This document shows, piece after piece, positions 49,790 to 55,892 of a stretch of 55,892 nucleotides of DNA. This DNA comes from Candidatus Saccharimonadota bacterium (lineage in GTDB: Bacteria > Patescibacteriota > Saccharimonadia > Saccharimonadales > Saccharimonadaceae), in NCBI GenBank assembly GCA_028286395.1, contig JAQBRS010000002.1, positions 1-55,892 of the forward strand, in the 5' to 3' direction. Below the pieces are notes generated by a model. That model searched no databases. It was not told the DNA's origin and worked only from the letters and a program-made list of their open reading frames with translations. The translations under genes and the position numbers were made by a program. Each line of letters starts with the position of its first letter. Positions within the stretch are counted from its first letter, which is position 1.

Positions 49790-50522
49790 GAAACTCTTTA
49801 CCAAACCCCAGGACTTTAAATGGTGGATGGGGATTGCACTGCCGGTCTGGGTATTGGCTGGATTTGTTCTCGCACAGGTCATTGTAGGGCTCGTTCTTGT
49901 TCTCTTGAAGACATTTGGTATCACGTTCCAAAATGTGAACGAGTCGACTTTTCAGACGGTAGTGTCGGCGGTTATCTATGTCCTATCGATCTTGATCGTC
50001 ATGGGCGTGCCGTGGCTGCTCCGTCATTACCGAACGACAAAACAAGACCTGGGTATCGATCAGTCAGTTGCTTGGACAGACTTATTGCTGGCTCCAGTAG
50101 GCTTTATCGTTTACATTCTTTTGTCATTCGTTTTGACAACAATCGCGCCACATATCATTCCTTTTTATAATGTCGATCAGGTGCAGAATACTGGCTTTTC
50201 GGGACTCAGTCAGGGATTCGAATATATATTGGCTTTTGCAACGCTCGTCATCATTGCGCCAATTTCAGAAGAGCTTTTGTTCCGTGGCTATCTGTTAGGC
50301 AAGCTTCGTAAACATGTTTCGACATGGGTGGCGGTACTTTTAACCAGTCTTTTGTTCGGTGCAATTCACCTCGCCTGGAATGTTGGCGTTGATGTCTTCG
50401 CACTTAGCATCGTGCTGTGTTTGCTTCGTATTAAGACGGGTCGTTTGTGGCCATCGATCTTACTTCACATGATTAAAAATGCGATCGCCTTCTACTTCCT
50501 CTTTATTAATCCACTCCTTTAA
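49767..50522 (+). CDS. CPBP-family intramembrane metalloprotease (CAAX/Abi)
   Basis: A 251-residue protein with six to seven hydrophobic segments and the family motifs 'APISEELLFRGYLLGKLRK' (EExxxR), 'LLFGAIHLAWN' and 'LLHMIKNAIAFYF'. CPBP proteases process membrane proteins or prenylated peptides; the substrate is unknown. It overlaps rseP by 23 bases, so two membrane proteases are coupled here. proS follows 20 bases later, with its own Shine-Dalgarno. Confidence 0.9.
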   Translation: MSQNSLSKKLFTKPQDFKWWMGIALPVWVLAGFVLAQVIVGLVLVLLKTFGITFQNVNESTFQTVVSAVIYVLSILIVMGVPWLLRHYRTTKQDLGIDQSVAWTDLLLAPVGFIVYILLSFVLTTIAPHIIPFYNVDQVQNTGFSGLSQGFEYILAFATLVIIAPISEELLFRGYLLGKLRKHVSTWVAVLLTSLLFGAIHLAWNVGVDVFALSIVLCLLRIKTGRLWPSILLHMIKNAIAFYFLFINPLL

Positions 50523-50542
50523 ATTAAAGTAGGGGATAGATT

Positions 50543-51784
50543 ATGAGAGTTACACAGTTATTCACAAAGACCACAAAAGACGCACCTGCTGACGAAGTCG
50601 CTAAGAATGCGCAGCTTTTGATTCGCGCCGGCTACATTTACAAAGAGATGGCCGGCGTATACGCGTACCTTCCACTTGGAAAGCGTGTTCTCGATAAAAT
50701 CATTCAAATTATTCGCGAAGAAATGGATTCTATTGGCGGGAATGAAATTAGTTTAACCGCGCTTCAGAATAGCGATGTTTGGAAAACATCTGGTCGTTGG
50801 GATGATGAAGTCATTGACGTGTGGTTCAAAACGAAACTCGCGAATGGTACTGAGCTTGGACTGGCGCCAACGCACGAAGAGCCACTTACTAAACTTATGA
50901 AGAACTACATTCATAGCTATAAAGACCTTCCTGTGTATCCGTATCAGTTTCAAATCAAGTTCCGCAACGAGGTTCGCTCAAAAAGCGGATTGATGCGTGG
51001 CCGCGAGTTCTGGATGAAGGACTTGTATAGCTTTAGTCGTAGTCAGGCAGAGCACGATGCGTTTTATGATGGCGCCGTCAGTGATGCCTACGCCCGCGTC
51101 TTCGATCGTCTTGGCCTCGGTGCCATTACCTATAGGACATTCGCGAGTGGTGGAAGCTTTGCGAAGTTTAGTCACGAATACCAAACGCTTAGCCCGGTAG
51201 GTGAAGATACGATCTACGTGCATAAAGAAAAGGGTATCGCGATTAACGAAGAGGTCTACACGGACGAAGTGTTGGCTGATCTGGGTATTGCCAAAGACGA
51301 GCTAACGCAGGAAAAAGCGGTTGAAGTTGGTAATATCTTTACCCTCGGAACACGCTTTAGTGATCCGCTTGAATTGAATTTTACAGATGAGAACGGCGAT
51401 TCAAAGCCTGTCGTCATGGGAAGCTACGGTATCGGTCCAAGTCGGTTGATGGGGCTGATTGCCGAACACTTTGCTGATGACAAGGGTCTTGTCTGGCCAG
51501 ATAACGTTGCACCATTCACTGTTTATCTCGTGAGTATCGGCGATGTTGCAACACAGGCCGATGCACTGTATGATGAATTGACCTCAAAAGGTATCGAAGT
51601 GTTATACGACGATCGAGACGAGCGAGCGGGTGCAAAATTTGCCGATGCCGAACTTTTGGGAATCCCATATCGAGTAACAATCAGCGAACGATTGATTGCC
51701 GACCAGAAATTTGAATTTACCCCACGAAAGTCAGGCCAATCAGAGGTATTGACAGGTGATGAACTGCTTGCTAAACTAAGCTAA
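50543..51784 (+). CDS. proS: Prolyl-tRNA synthetase without editing insertion
   Basis: Class II enzyme charging tRNA-Pro. Motif 1 and 2 regions are clear ('NAQLLIRAGYIYKEMAGVYAYLPLGKRVLDKI', 'FRNEVRSKSGLMRGREFWMKDLYSF'). Motif 3 is 'MGSYGIGPSRLMGLIAEHF' and the anticodon-binding domain follows. At 413 residues it lacks the roughly 180-residue INS editing domain normally found between motifs 2 and 3 in bacterial ProRS; only a short linker of about 60 residues remains. Mis-charged Ala-tRNA-Pro would need a separate editing protein. Confidence 0.94.
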   Translation: MRVTQLFTKTTKDAPADEVAKNAQLLIRAGYIYKEMAGVYAYLPLGKRVLDKIIQIIREEMDSIGGNEISLTALQNSDVWKTSGRWDDEVIDVWFKTKLANGTELGLAPTHEEPLTKLMKNYIHSYKDLPVYPYQFQIKFRNEVRSKSGLMRGREFWMKDLYSFSRSQAEHDAFYDGAVSDAYARVFDRLGLGAITYRTFASGGSFAKFSHEYQTLSPVGEDTIYVHKEKGIAINEEVYTDEVLADLGIAKDELTQEKAVEVGNIFTLGTRFSDPLELNFTDENGDSKPVVMGSYGIGPSRLMGLIAEHFADDKGLVWPDNVAPFTVYLVSIGDVATQADALYDELTSKGIEVLYDDRDERAGAKFADAELLGIPYRVTISERLIADQKFEFTPRKSGQSEVLTGDELLAKLS

Positions 51785-51800
51785 ATAGAGATGCAAAGCG

Positions 51801-51832
51801 GGCGTCCTACGCTATATGTGGTGTAGGGCGCC
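51801..51832 (+). other. Hairpin between proS and greA
   Basis: A 10-bp stem (51801-51810 / 51823-51832, one G-U). No T run follows, so it is at most a weak terminator or a processing structure. Confidence 0.45.
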
Positions 51833-51885
51833 TTCAAAACCAAGATTTTGAGCCGCAAAGCCACCTATTTGAAGAAAGAGAACTT

Positions 51886-52341
51886 ATGAAGAAACACTAT
51901 CAAATCACTAGCGAAGGACAGAAGGAACTCGAAACCGAGTTAACTTCTCTCAAATCACGCCGTGGCGACGTTGCAGATAAGATTGCAGAAGCTCGTGACT
52001 TTGGTGACCTCAGCGAAAATGCCGAATATGACGCCGCTCGTGAAGAGCAGGGTCTTCTTGAAACCCGTATCGCTGAAATCGAAGACATTTTGAACAATGC
52101 AGACATCATTAAGGGCGGTCCTAAGGCACTTGTTGGGCTTGGAAGCAAAGTTGCACTTAAAACAGGCAACAAGACCGTGACATACACGATCGTTGGTCCT
52201 GTTGAAGCAAACCCGCTTGAGGGCAAGATCAGCAACGAATCACCAATCGGTCTCGCGCTTTTCGGACGCAAGGTCGGCGATGACGCCGAGATTACGACTC
52301 CTAAGGGTACTGTTAAGTACAAGATTGCTCAGATCAACTAG
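51886..52341 (+). CDS. greA: Transcription elongation factor GreA
   Basis: Rescues backtracked RNA polymerase by stimulating transcript cleavage. The 151-residue protein has the coiled-coil with the acidic tip 'EARDFGDLSENAEYDAAREEQGLLETRIAEIEDIL' and the FKBP-like C-terminal domain 'VGPVEANPLEGKISNESPIGLALFGRKVGDD'. Shine-Dalgarno gaaagag precedes the ATG. greA next to lysS is a common pairing, but here 360 bases with a terminator and two structured elements separate them. Confidence 0.96.
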   Translation: MKKHYQITSEGQKELETELTSLKSRRGDVADKIAEARDFGDLSENAEYDAAREEQGLLETRIAEIEDILNNADIIKGGPKALVGLGSKVALKTGNKTVTYTIVGPVEANPLEGKISNESPIGLALFGRKVGDDAEITTPKGTVKYKIAQIN

Positions 52342-52351
52342 AACTGCGTAA

Positions 52352-52538
52352 GCAAATCTGGGTCATTTCAAGCTTTTCTTAAACCAATTCAAAAACACGA
52401 TATAACCCATGTCGTGTTTTTTTGTATTCTCCGTAACTCGACTTCGTCTCAGACATACTCGAATAGGCATAAAAACGCTCCATGGGTTATTCGGTTTTTT
52501 CACAGGTTCACTCATAGCTTGAAATGACCCAGATTTGC
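52352..52538. repeat. 187-bp imperfect palindrome with 23-bp terminal inverted repeats
   Basis: 52352-52374 is the exact reverse complement of 52516-52538. Further inside, 52402-52411 pairs with 52481-52490, and a poly-A block pairs with a poly-T block. The whole stretch can fold into one long hairpin. No target-site duplication flanks it (left 'ctgcgtaa', right 'ccgacaca') and no transposase is seen. It includes the greA terminator. A 60-codon minus-strand ORF within it is probably chance. Confidence 0.7.
52391..52423 (+). terminator. Intrinsic terminator of greA
   Basis: A 10-bp stem (52391-52400 / 52412-52421) with an 11-nt loop is followed by a long T run, inside the palindrome. Confidence 0.82.
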
Positions 52539-52544
52539 CCGACA

Positions 52545-52648
52545 CAGCTTGTCACCTGGTTGTGAAACATCTGGACCCCGTGATTTAAAGGGAGCGACAG
52601 CCCTGCTAAATCCGGCGGGAAGCCGTTTCGCGGACAGGTGACAAGCTG
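52545..52648 (+). ncRNA. Unassigned structured RNA-like element 2
   Basis: A perfect 14-bp inverted repeat (52545-52558 / 52635-52648) extends after one mismatch by nine more pairs (52560-52568 / 52625-52633, three G-U). The 56-nt head has a possible CCC/GGG hairpin (52577-52592) and a GGC-GCC hairpin (52614-52624) lying directly on the basal helix. No T run follows. It ends about 35 bases before the lysS -10 box, so it is not in the lysS leader. Its overall plan resembles the element at 17886. No known family is recognised; the strand is a guess. Confidence 0.45.
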
Positions 52649-52682
52649 AGGTGGTGAGTCAGGGGTGTTAAAGAGGGGTTTA

Positions 52683-52691
52683 TGCTATAAT
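52683..52691 (+). promoter_or_regulatory. Extended -10 of lysS (TGC-TATAAT)
   Basis: TATAAT at 52686-52691 preceded by TGC, ten bases before the ATG. Confidence 0.75.
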
Positions 52692-52701
52692 CGACTCTGA
52701 T

Positions 52702-54213
52702 ATGGCAACACTAAAAGACTTCCGTGACGAACGACTTCGCAAGCTCGAAGACTTAAAAGAATTAGGATTTAATCCGTATCCTGCTGAGTCGCATCGAACG
52801 CACAATGCAGGTGCGGTTATTACTGACTTTGATACGCTTGAAAACCAAACCGTGACTGTCGCAGGGCGCATTACTGCGATCCGTAAATTCGGTAAGCTCG
52901 CATTTATTGTCATTAAGGATTTCAGTGGTCAAGTACAACTGTATTTGAACGAATCTGAAGTTGAAGGACGTGATGTTCCTTCAAATCGTCTTGGTATTGA
53001 AGATTTGCCACTGCTTGATACTGGCGACTTCATTGAAGCCACTGGATCTGTTGGGAAGAGTAAAACTGGCGAGATTTCTGTCTTCGTCAAGCAAATTCGT
53101 TTGCTCACCAAAACACTTCGTCCAATGCCAAGCGCGCAAGAAGGCTTCACGAACAAAGAAGAGCGCATGCGTCGTCGTTACATCGACATGAACGTAAACC
53201 AAGAGGTGCGTGATCGCTTTATTCGTCGTAGTAAGTTCTGGCAGGCGACTCGTGATTTCTTAAATTCAAATGACTTTATCGAAGTAAACGTTCCCGTCCT
53301 TGAGCACACCACTGGTGGTGCTGATGCAACTCCGTTTGTAACGCACATGGACGCCTTGGATCAAGATTTTTACTTACGTATTAGCCATGAACTCCCACTG
53401 AAGCGTCTTATTGGTGCCGGTTTTGAAAAAGTTTACGATATTGGCGCTCGCTTTAGAAACGAAAACTACAGTGACGAGCACCTTCCTGAACACGTTGCGA
53501 TGGAATGGTACTGGGCATATGCTAACTGGCAAGACGGTCGCAAGTTTATGGAAGCAATGTACAAAGACGTTCTGCAAAAAACATTTGGCACACTGCAATT
53601 TAAGCTCGGTAACTTCGACGTAAATATGGATGGTGAGTGGGAAATCTGGGACTACGCAACCGTCATTAAAGAACGATATGGTATCGATGTGTTTGAGTCT
53701 TCACTTGATGACGTCAAGAAAGCGCTCGCTGACAACAAGCTCGAAGTCGAACAAACTGAAAACCGTGCGCGTGGCATCGACAAGCTTTGGAAGAACATTC
53801 GTAAGGACGTAGCTGGGCCTGTCTGGTTGGTTAATACACCAACATTCATTAGTCCTTTGGCAAAAACTGATCCTGAAAATGCTAACGTCGTACAACGATT
53901 CCAACCAGTGATTGTTGGTTCTGAACTTGGCAATGGTTTCTCTGAATTGAATGACCCAGTCGATCAACTAGGTCGTTTCCAGGAACAGGAAGCAATGCGT
54001 GCAGCTGGTGATGACGAAGCAATGATGCTCGATATCGACTATATAGAAATGCTCGAATACGGCATGCCACCAGCTGTAGGCTGGGGATATAGTGAACGTG
54101 TCTTCTGGATCTTCGAAGGCGTCACTGCTCGTGAAGGCGTGCCTTTCCCGCAGCTTCGTCACGAATATGATGAAGTGACAAAGGGTATCTATCCCGGCGT
54201 CAAATTCGACTAA
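52702..54213 (+). CDS. lysS: Lysyl-tRNA synthetase (class II)
   Basis: Charges tRNA-Lys. The 503-residue protein has the N-terminal OB anticodon domain ('VTVAGRITAIRKFGKLAFIVIKDFSGQVQLYLN') and motif 1 region 'RRSKFWQATRDFLNSNDFIEVNVPVLEHTTGGADATPF'. Motif 2 is 'VYDIGARFRNENYSDEHLPEHVAMEWYWAY'. Motif 3 has the catalytic Arg in 'VGWGYSERVFWIF', which differs from the usual GLGIGIDRL form. A TGC-TATAAT box lies ten bases before the ATG. Confidence 0.94.
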   Translation: MATLKDFRDERLRKLEDLKELGFNPYPAESHRTHNAGAVITDFDTLENQTVTVAGRITAIRKFGKLAFIVIKDFSGQVQLYLNESEVEGRDVPSNRLGIEDLPLLDTGDFIEATGSVGKSKTGEISVFVKQIRLLTKTLRPMPSAQEGFTNKEERMRRRYIDMNVNQEVRDRFIRRSKFWQATRDFLNSNDFIEVNVPVLEHTTGGADATPFVTHMDALDQDFYLRISHELPLKRLIGAGFEKVYDIGARFRNENYSDEHLPEHVAMEWYWAYANWQDGRKFMEAMYKDVLQKTFGTLQFKLGNFDVNMDGEWEIWDYATVIKERYGIDVFESSLDDVKKALADNKLEVEQTENRARGIDKLWKNIRKDVAGPVWLVNTPTFISPLAKTDPENANVVQRFQPVIVGSELGNGFSELNDPVDQLGRFQEQEAMRAAGDDEAMMLDIDYIEMLEYGMPPAVGWGYSERVFWIFEGVTAREGVPFPQLRHEYDEVTKGIYPGVKFD

Positions 54214-54241
54214 GCACTACCGCTTAGCTCTCTTTTGTTGG

Positions 54242-54247
54242 TATAGT
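54242..54247 (+). promoter_or_regulatory. -10 box of the ABC transporter operon
   Basis: TATAGT with TGG-like sequence upstream. It excludes the first ATG (54250), only two bases away, and favours the ATG at 54256. Confidence 0.6.
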
Positions 54248-54255
54248 AGATGCAT

Positions 54256-54960
54256 ATGATTGAGATTAAGGGAATTACGAAAACGTACGGAAAAAAGCAG
54301 AATGCTTTTTTGGCATTGGATACCATTAGTTTTGAAATTCCTGACGGAACAACGATTGCGATTATCGGAAAATCGGGGAGTGGTAAGTCCACTTTGATGC
54401 ATGCAATGAGCGGACTCGACCGTCCTGAAGTTGGCGAAGTCGTGATTGATGGCGAAAATATTCTAACCCTAAAACAGCGCCAGATTGATGCCTTTCGCGC
54501 TTCAAAAATGAGCTTTATTTTCCAGAGCTTCTTTATTCAACCGAACGAAACCTGTTACGACAATGTCGTTTTACCCCTTGAAATCGCTGAAGTTCCTTAC
54601 GGAGAACGACGAGCCAAAGTCGAAGCGGCGCTTGCTGCCGTCGAACTAACAGACAAAATCAAATCGAAAGCAGCGAATCTTTCTGGTGGCCAGAAACAAC
54701 GCCTTGCGATTGCTCGCGCAATTGTGAACGAACCAAAAATTTTGTTTGCTGATGAGCCAACGGGAAATCTGGATTCGGCAACGGGTGAAGTTGTGGAAGA
54801 TTTCTTATTCAATTACTCAAAAGAAAATAAAGCGACGCTGATTGTGGTGACGCACGATGCTGACCTTGCGAATAAATGTGATGCGCAAATTGAAATTGTT
54901 GACGGCAAGATCCACTCAACCAAAGGTTTGAAGAAAAGTAGTGGAGGGGAGACGGCATAA
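54256..54960 (+). CDS. ABC transporter ATP-binding protein (MacB/LolD type)
   Basis: The 234-residue ATPase has Walker A GKSGSGKST (38-46), the signature 'NLSGGQKQRLAIARAI', Walker B 'ILFADEPTGNLD' and the switch His in 'LIVVTHDADLA'. This type pairs with permeases that move lipoproteins, peptides or drugs. The start is set to 54256 because the -10 box TATAGT (54242-54247) lies too near the ATG at 54250. The stop overlaps the permease start by one base. Confidence 0.93.
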   Translation: MIEIKGITKTYGKKQNAFLALDTISFEIPDGTTIAIIGKSGSGKSTLMHAMSGLDRPEVGEVVIDGENILTLKQRQIDAFRASKMSFIFQSFFIQPNETCYDNVVLPLEIAEVPYGERRAKVEAALAAVELTDKIKSKAANLSGGQKQRLAIARAIVNEPKILFADEPTGNLDSATGEVVEDFLFNYSKENKATLIVVTHDADLANKCDAQIEIVDGKIHSTKGLKKSSGGETA

Positions 54961-55892
54961 TGAAAATTACTGATACGATTCGACGTGCTGGACGAAGCCT
55001 TCGCCAAGCCAAAGCCCGAACACTCCTCACCAGTCTTGCGATTGGTGTGGGTGCTTTTACGATTACCCTTAGTCTCGCTGGAGGGCAAGGCGGACGTGAT
55101 TATACTGATGCGATCGTCAAAGCAAATACTGATGTTAACGAACTGGTTGTGACGAAGAAAGTACCAGTGGCTTCAACGATCCAGGAGTACTCGAGTGATT
55201 CAAGCAGTGCGACAACGGGCCCGCTTGGAAGAAGTGTTCCTGCAATCACCAACACTGATATCGCCGATATTCAAAAGATTGACGGCGTGAAAAGTGTCAC
55301 GCCAAACTATGCACCGTCTGTAAACTACGTGACGGCGGGACAAAAGAAGTATGTTGCAGCGCTCAGCACGTTTAGTCCAAGTGTGACATTAACGTTCGCA
55401 GCTGGGTCTGTGAGTGGTGACTTGAAAGATAACGAAATCATTCTGACGGAGGAATACGCGTCGGTACTTGGCTTTACGAGCCCTGCTGATGCAATTGGCA
55501 AAACAGTGACAATCAATGCAACGAAGCTCTCGACAAGTTACGCAAAAGTCCCCACGACCGAAGACACTGTCTTTACGGTAAAAGCGGTGAGCAGCGCATC
55601 CGGTCTCGCCTTTAGGTCTCAGAGTTCGATGCTTATCTCAACAAACGAAGCCAAGAGCATTTACACTTTTGTCACCGAAGGAACGTCTGCTTATGGCCAA
55701 TTCCTCTTAACCTCAGTGGAAGTAAGTGATGCTAGTAAAGCAAATGACGTTAAGGCAGTACTGGAAGGCAAGGGCTACGATGCGCAAACTGCTGCCGACG
55801 TTTTGGGAACGATCAATACGTTCATCAATGTGTTACTTGGAATTCTGCTTGGATTTGGTTTCTTGGCGGTATTAACCTCTGTATTCGGTATC
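54960..55892 (+). CDS. MacB/FtsX-type ABC transporter permease (partial)
   Basis: The reading frame is open to the end of the window (311 codons), so the C-terminus is missing. It starts 'MKITDTIRRAGRSLRQAKARTLLTSLAIGVGAFTITLSLAGG' with the first transmembrane helix. A large extracytoplasmic domain follows ('IVKANTDVNELVVTKK', 'ITNTDIADIQKIDGVKSVTP', 'ASVLGFTSPADAIGKTVTI'). The second helix 'INTFINVLLGILLGFGFLAVLTSVFGI' begins at the edge, matching the MacB_PCD-FtsX layout. It is coupled to the ATPase gene (TAATG). The substrate is unknown. Confidence 0.88.
   Translation, partial: MKITDTIRRAGRSLRQAKARTLLTSLAIGVGAFTITLSLAGGQGGRDYTDAIVKANTDVNELVVTKKVPVASTIQEYSSDSSSATTGPLGRSVPAITNTDIADIQKIDGVKSVTPNYAPSVNYVTAGQKKYVAALSTFSPSVTLTFAAGSVSGDLKDNEIILTEEYASVLGFTSPADAIGKTVTINATKLSTSYAKVPTTEDTVFTVKAVSSASGLAFRSQSSMLISTNEAKSIYTFVTEGTSAYGQFLLTSVEVSDASKANDVKAVLEGKGYDAQTAADVLGTINTFINVLLGILLGFGFLAVLTSVFGI

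Noticed and set aside
52363-52545. 60-codon minus-strand ORF inside the palindrome
   Set aside because: It lies in inverted-repeat sequence with its own structural explanation, lacks a Shine-Dalgarno and has no recognised family.
52545-52701. Element 2 as a T-box or riboswitch leader of lysS
   Set aside because: It lies upstream of the lysS -10 box and has no UGGNACC bulge, so it would not be part of the lysS mRNA.

Overview
The window looks like a chromosomal segment of a reduced-genome bacterium of the Patescibacteria/CPR, most likely a Saccharibacteria (TM7) relative. This is an inference from gene content. There is a compact translation and division gene set, an IF-2 of only 591 residues, a eukaryote-like (type 2) IleS, a ProRS without its editing insertion, and type B bL31. 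The rpsB-tsf/frr-uppS-rseP-proS neighbourhood lacks pyrH, cdsA and dxr. Small conserved CPR-type hypotheticals and a type IV pilin are also present. UGA acts as a stop (for example at 13322-13324), so the Gracilibacteria/SR1 code is not used. I see no CRISPR array, tRNA gene, insertion sequence or prophage.

Layout. 1-760: 3' end of 23S rRNA, a spacer, 5S rRNA and a terminator. 760-3500: terminators, a KGG-motif protein, a small metallopeptidase with a ROK kinase, a DUF3850-like protein and an LPXTG protein. 3580-9180: rpsA-infB, a large membrane protein and two paralogous small acidic proteins. 9181-12607 (minus): fmt, def, priA. 12668-17903: phosphoribosyltransferase-like protein, winged-helix regulator, recJ, rpsU-yqeY, adk-map-Nudix. 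18083-21964: ftsA, ftsZ, a cysteine-free NrdR, a thioredoxin-like protein and VKOR. 22500-25820: a T-box-like leader, a 70-residue ORF and ileS. 25880-36094: small proteins, then a cluster of exported surface proteins (Ig-like repeats, CAP domain, RCC1 repeats) with rplU inside it. 36148-40277: parA-parB, lepB, LCP protein. 40308-45813: membrane protein, prmC-prfA-rpmE, a zincin-like protein and a pilin with a lectin-like C-terminus. 45817-55892: rpsB-tsf, frr-uppS-rseP-CPBP-proS, greA, lysS and an ABC transporter whose permease runs off the end.

How it works together. Most genes serve translation (S1, S2, bS21, bL21, bL31, IF-2, EF-Ts, RF1 and its methylase, RRF, three aminoacyl-tRNA synthetases, and the formyl-Met cycle fmt/def/map) or division and segregation (ftsA, ftsZ, parA, parB). 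A second theme is the cell surface. It includes signal peptidase, RseP and CPBP proteases, an LCP ligase, an LPXTG protein, a pilin, several anchored Ig-like/RCC1 proteins rich in paired cysteines, and a VKOR that could make their disulfides.

Regulation seen in the sequence: many genes have an extended -10 box (TGN-TATAMT-like) only 6-10 nt before the start codon, implying leaderless transcripts. Others have Shine-Dalgarno leaders. Three RNA-level signals stand out: a T-box core before the ileS operon, a pseudoknot that can trap the rpsB ribosome-binding site, and two unassigned long-stem RNA-like elements at 17886-18005 and 52545-52648.
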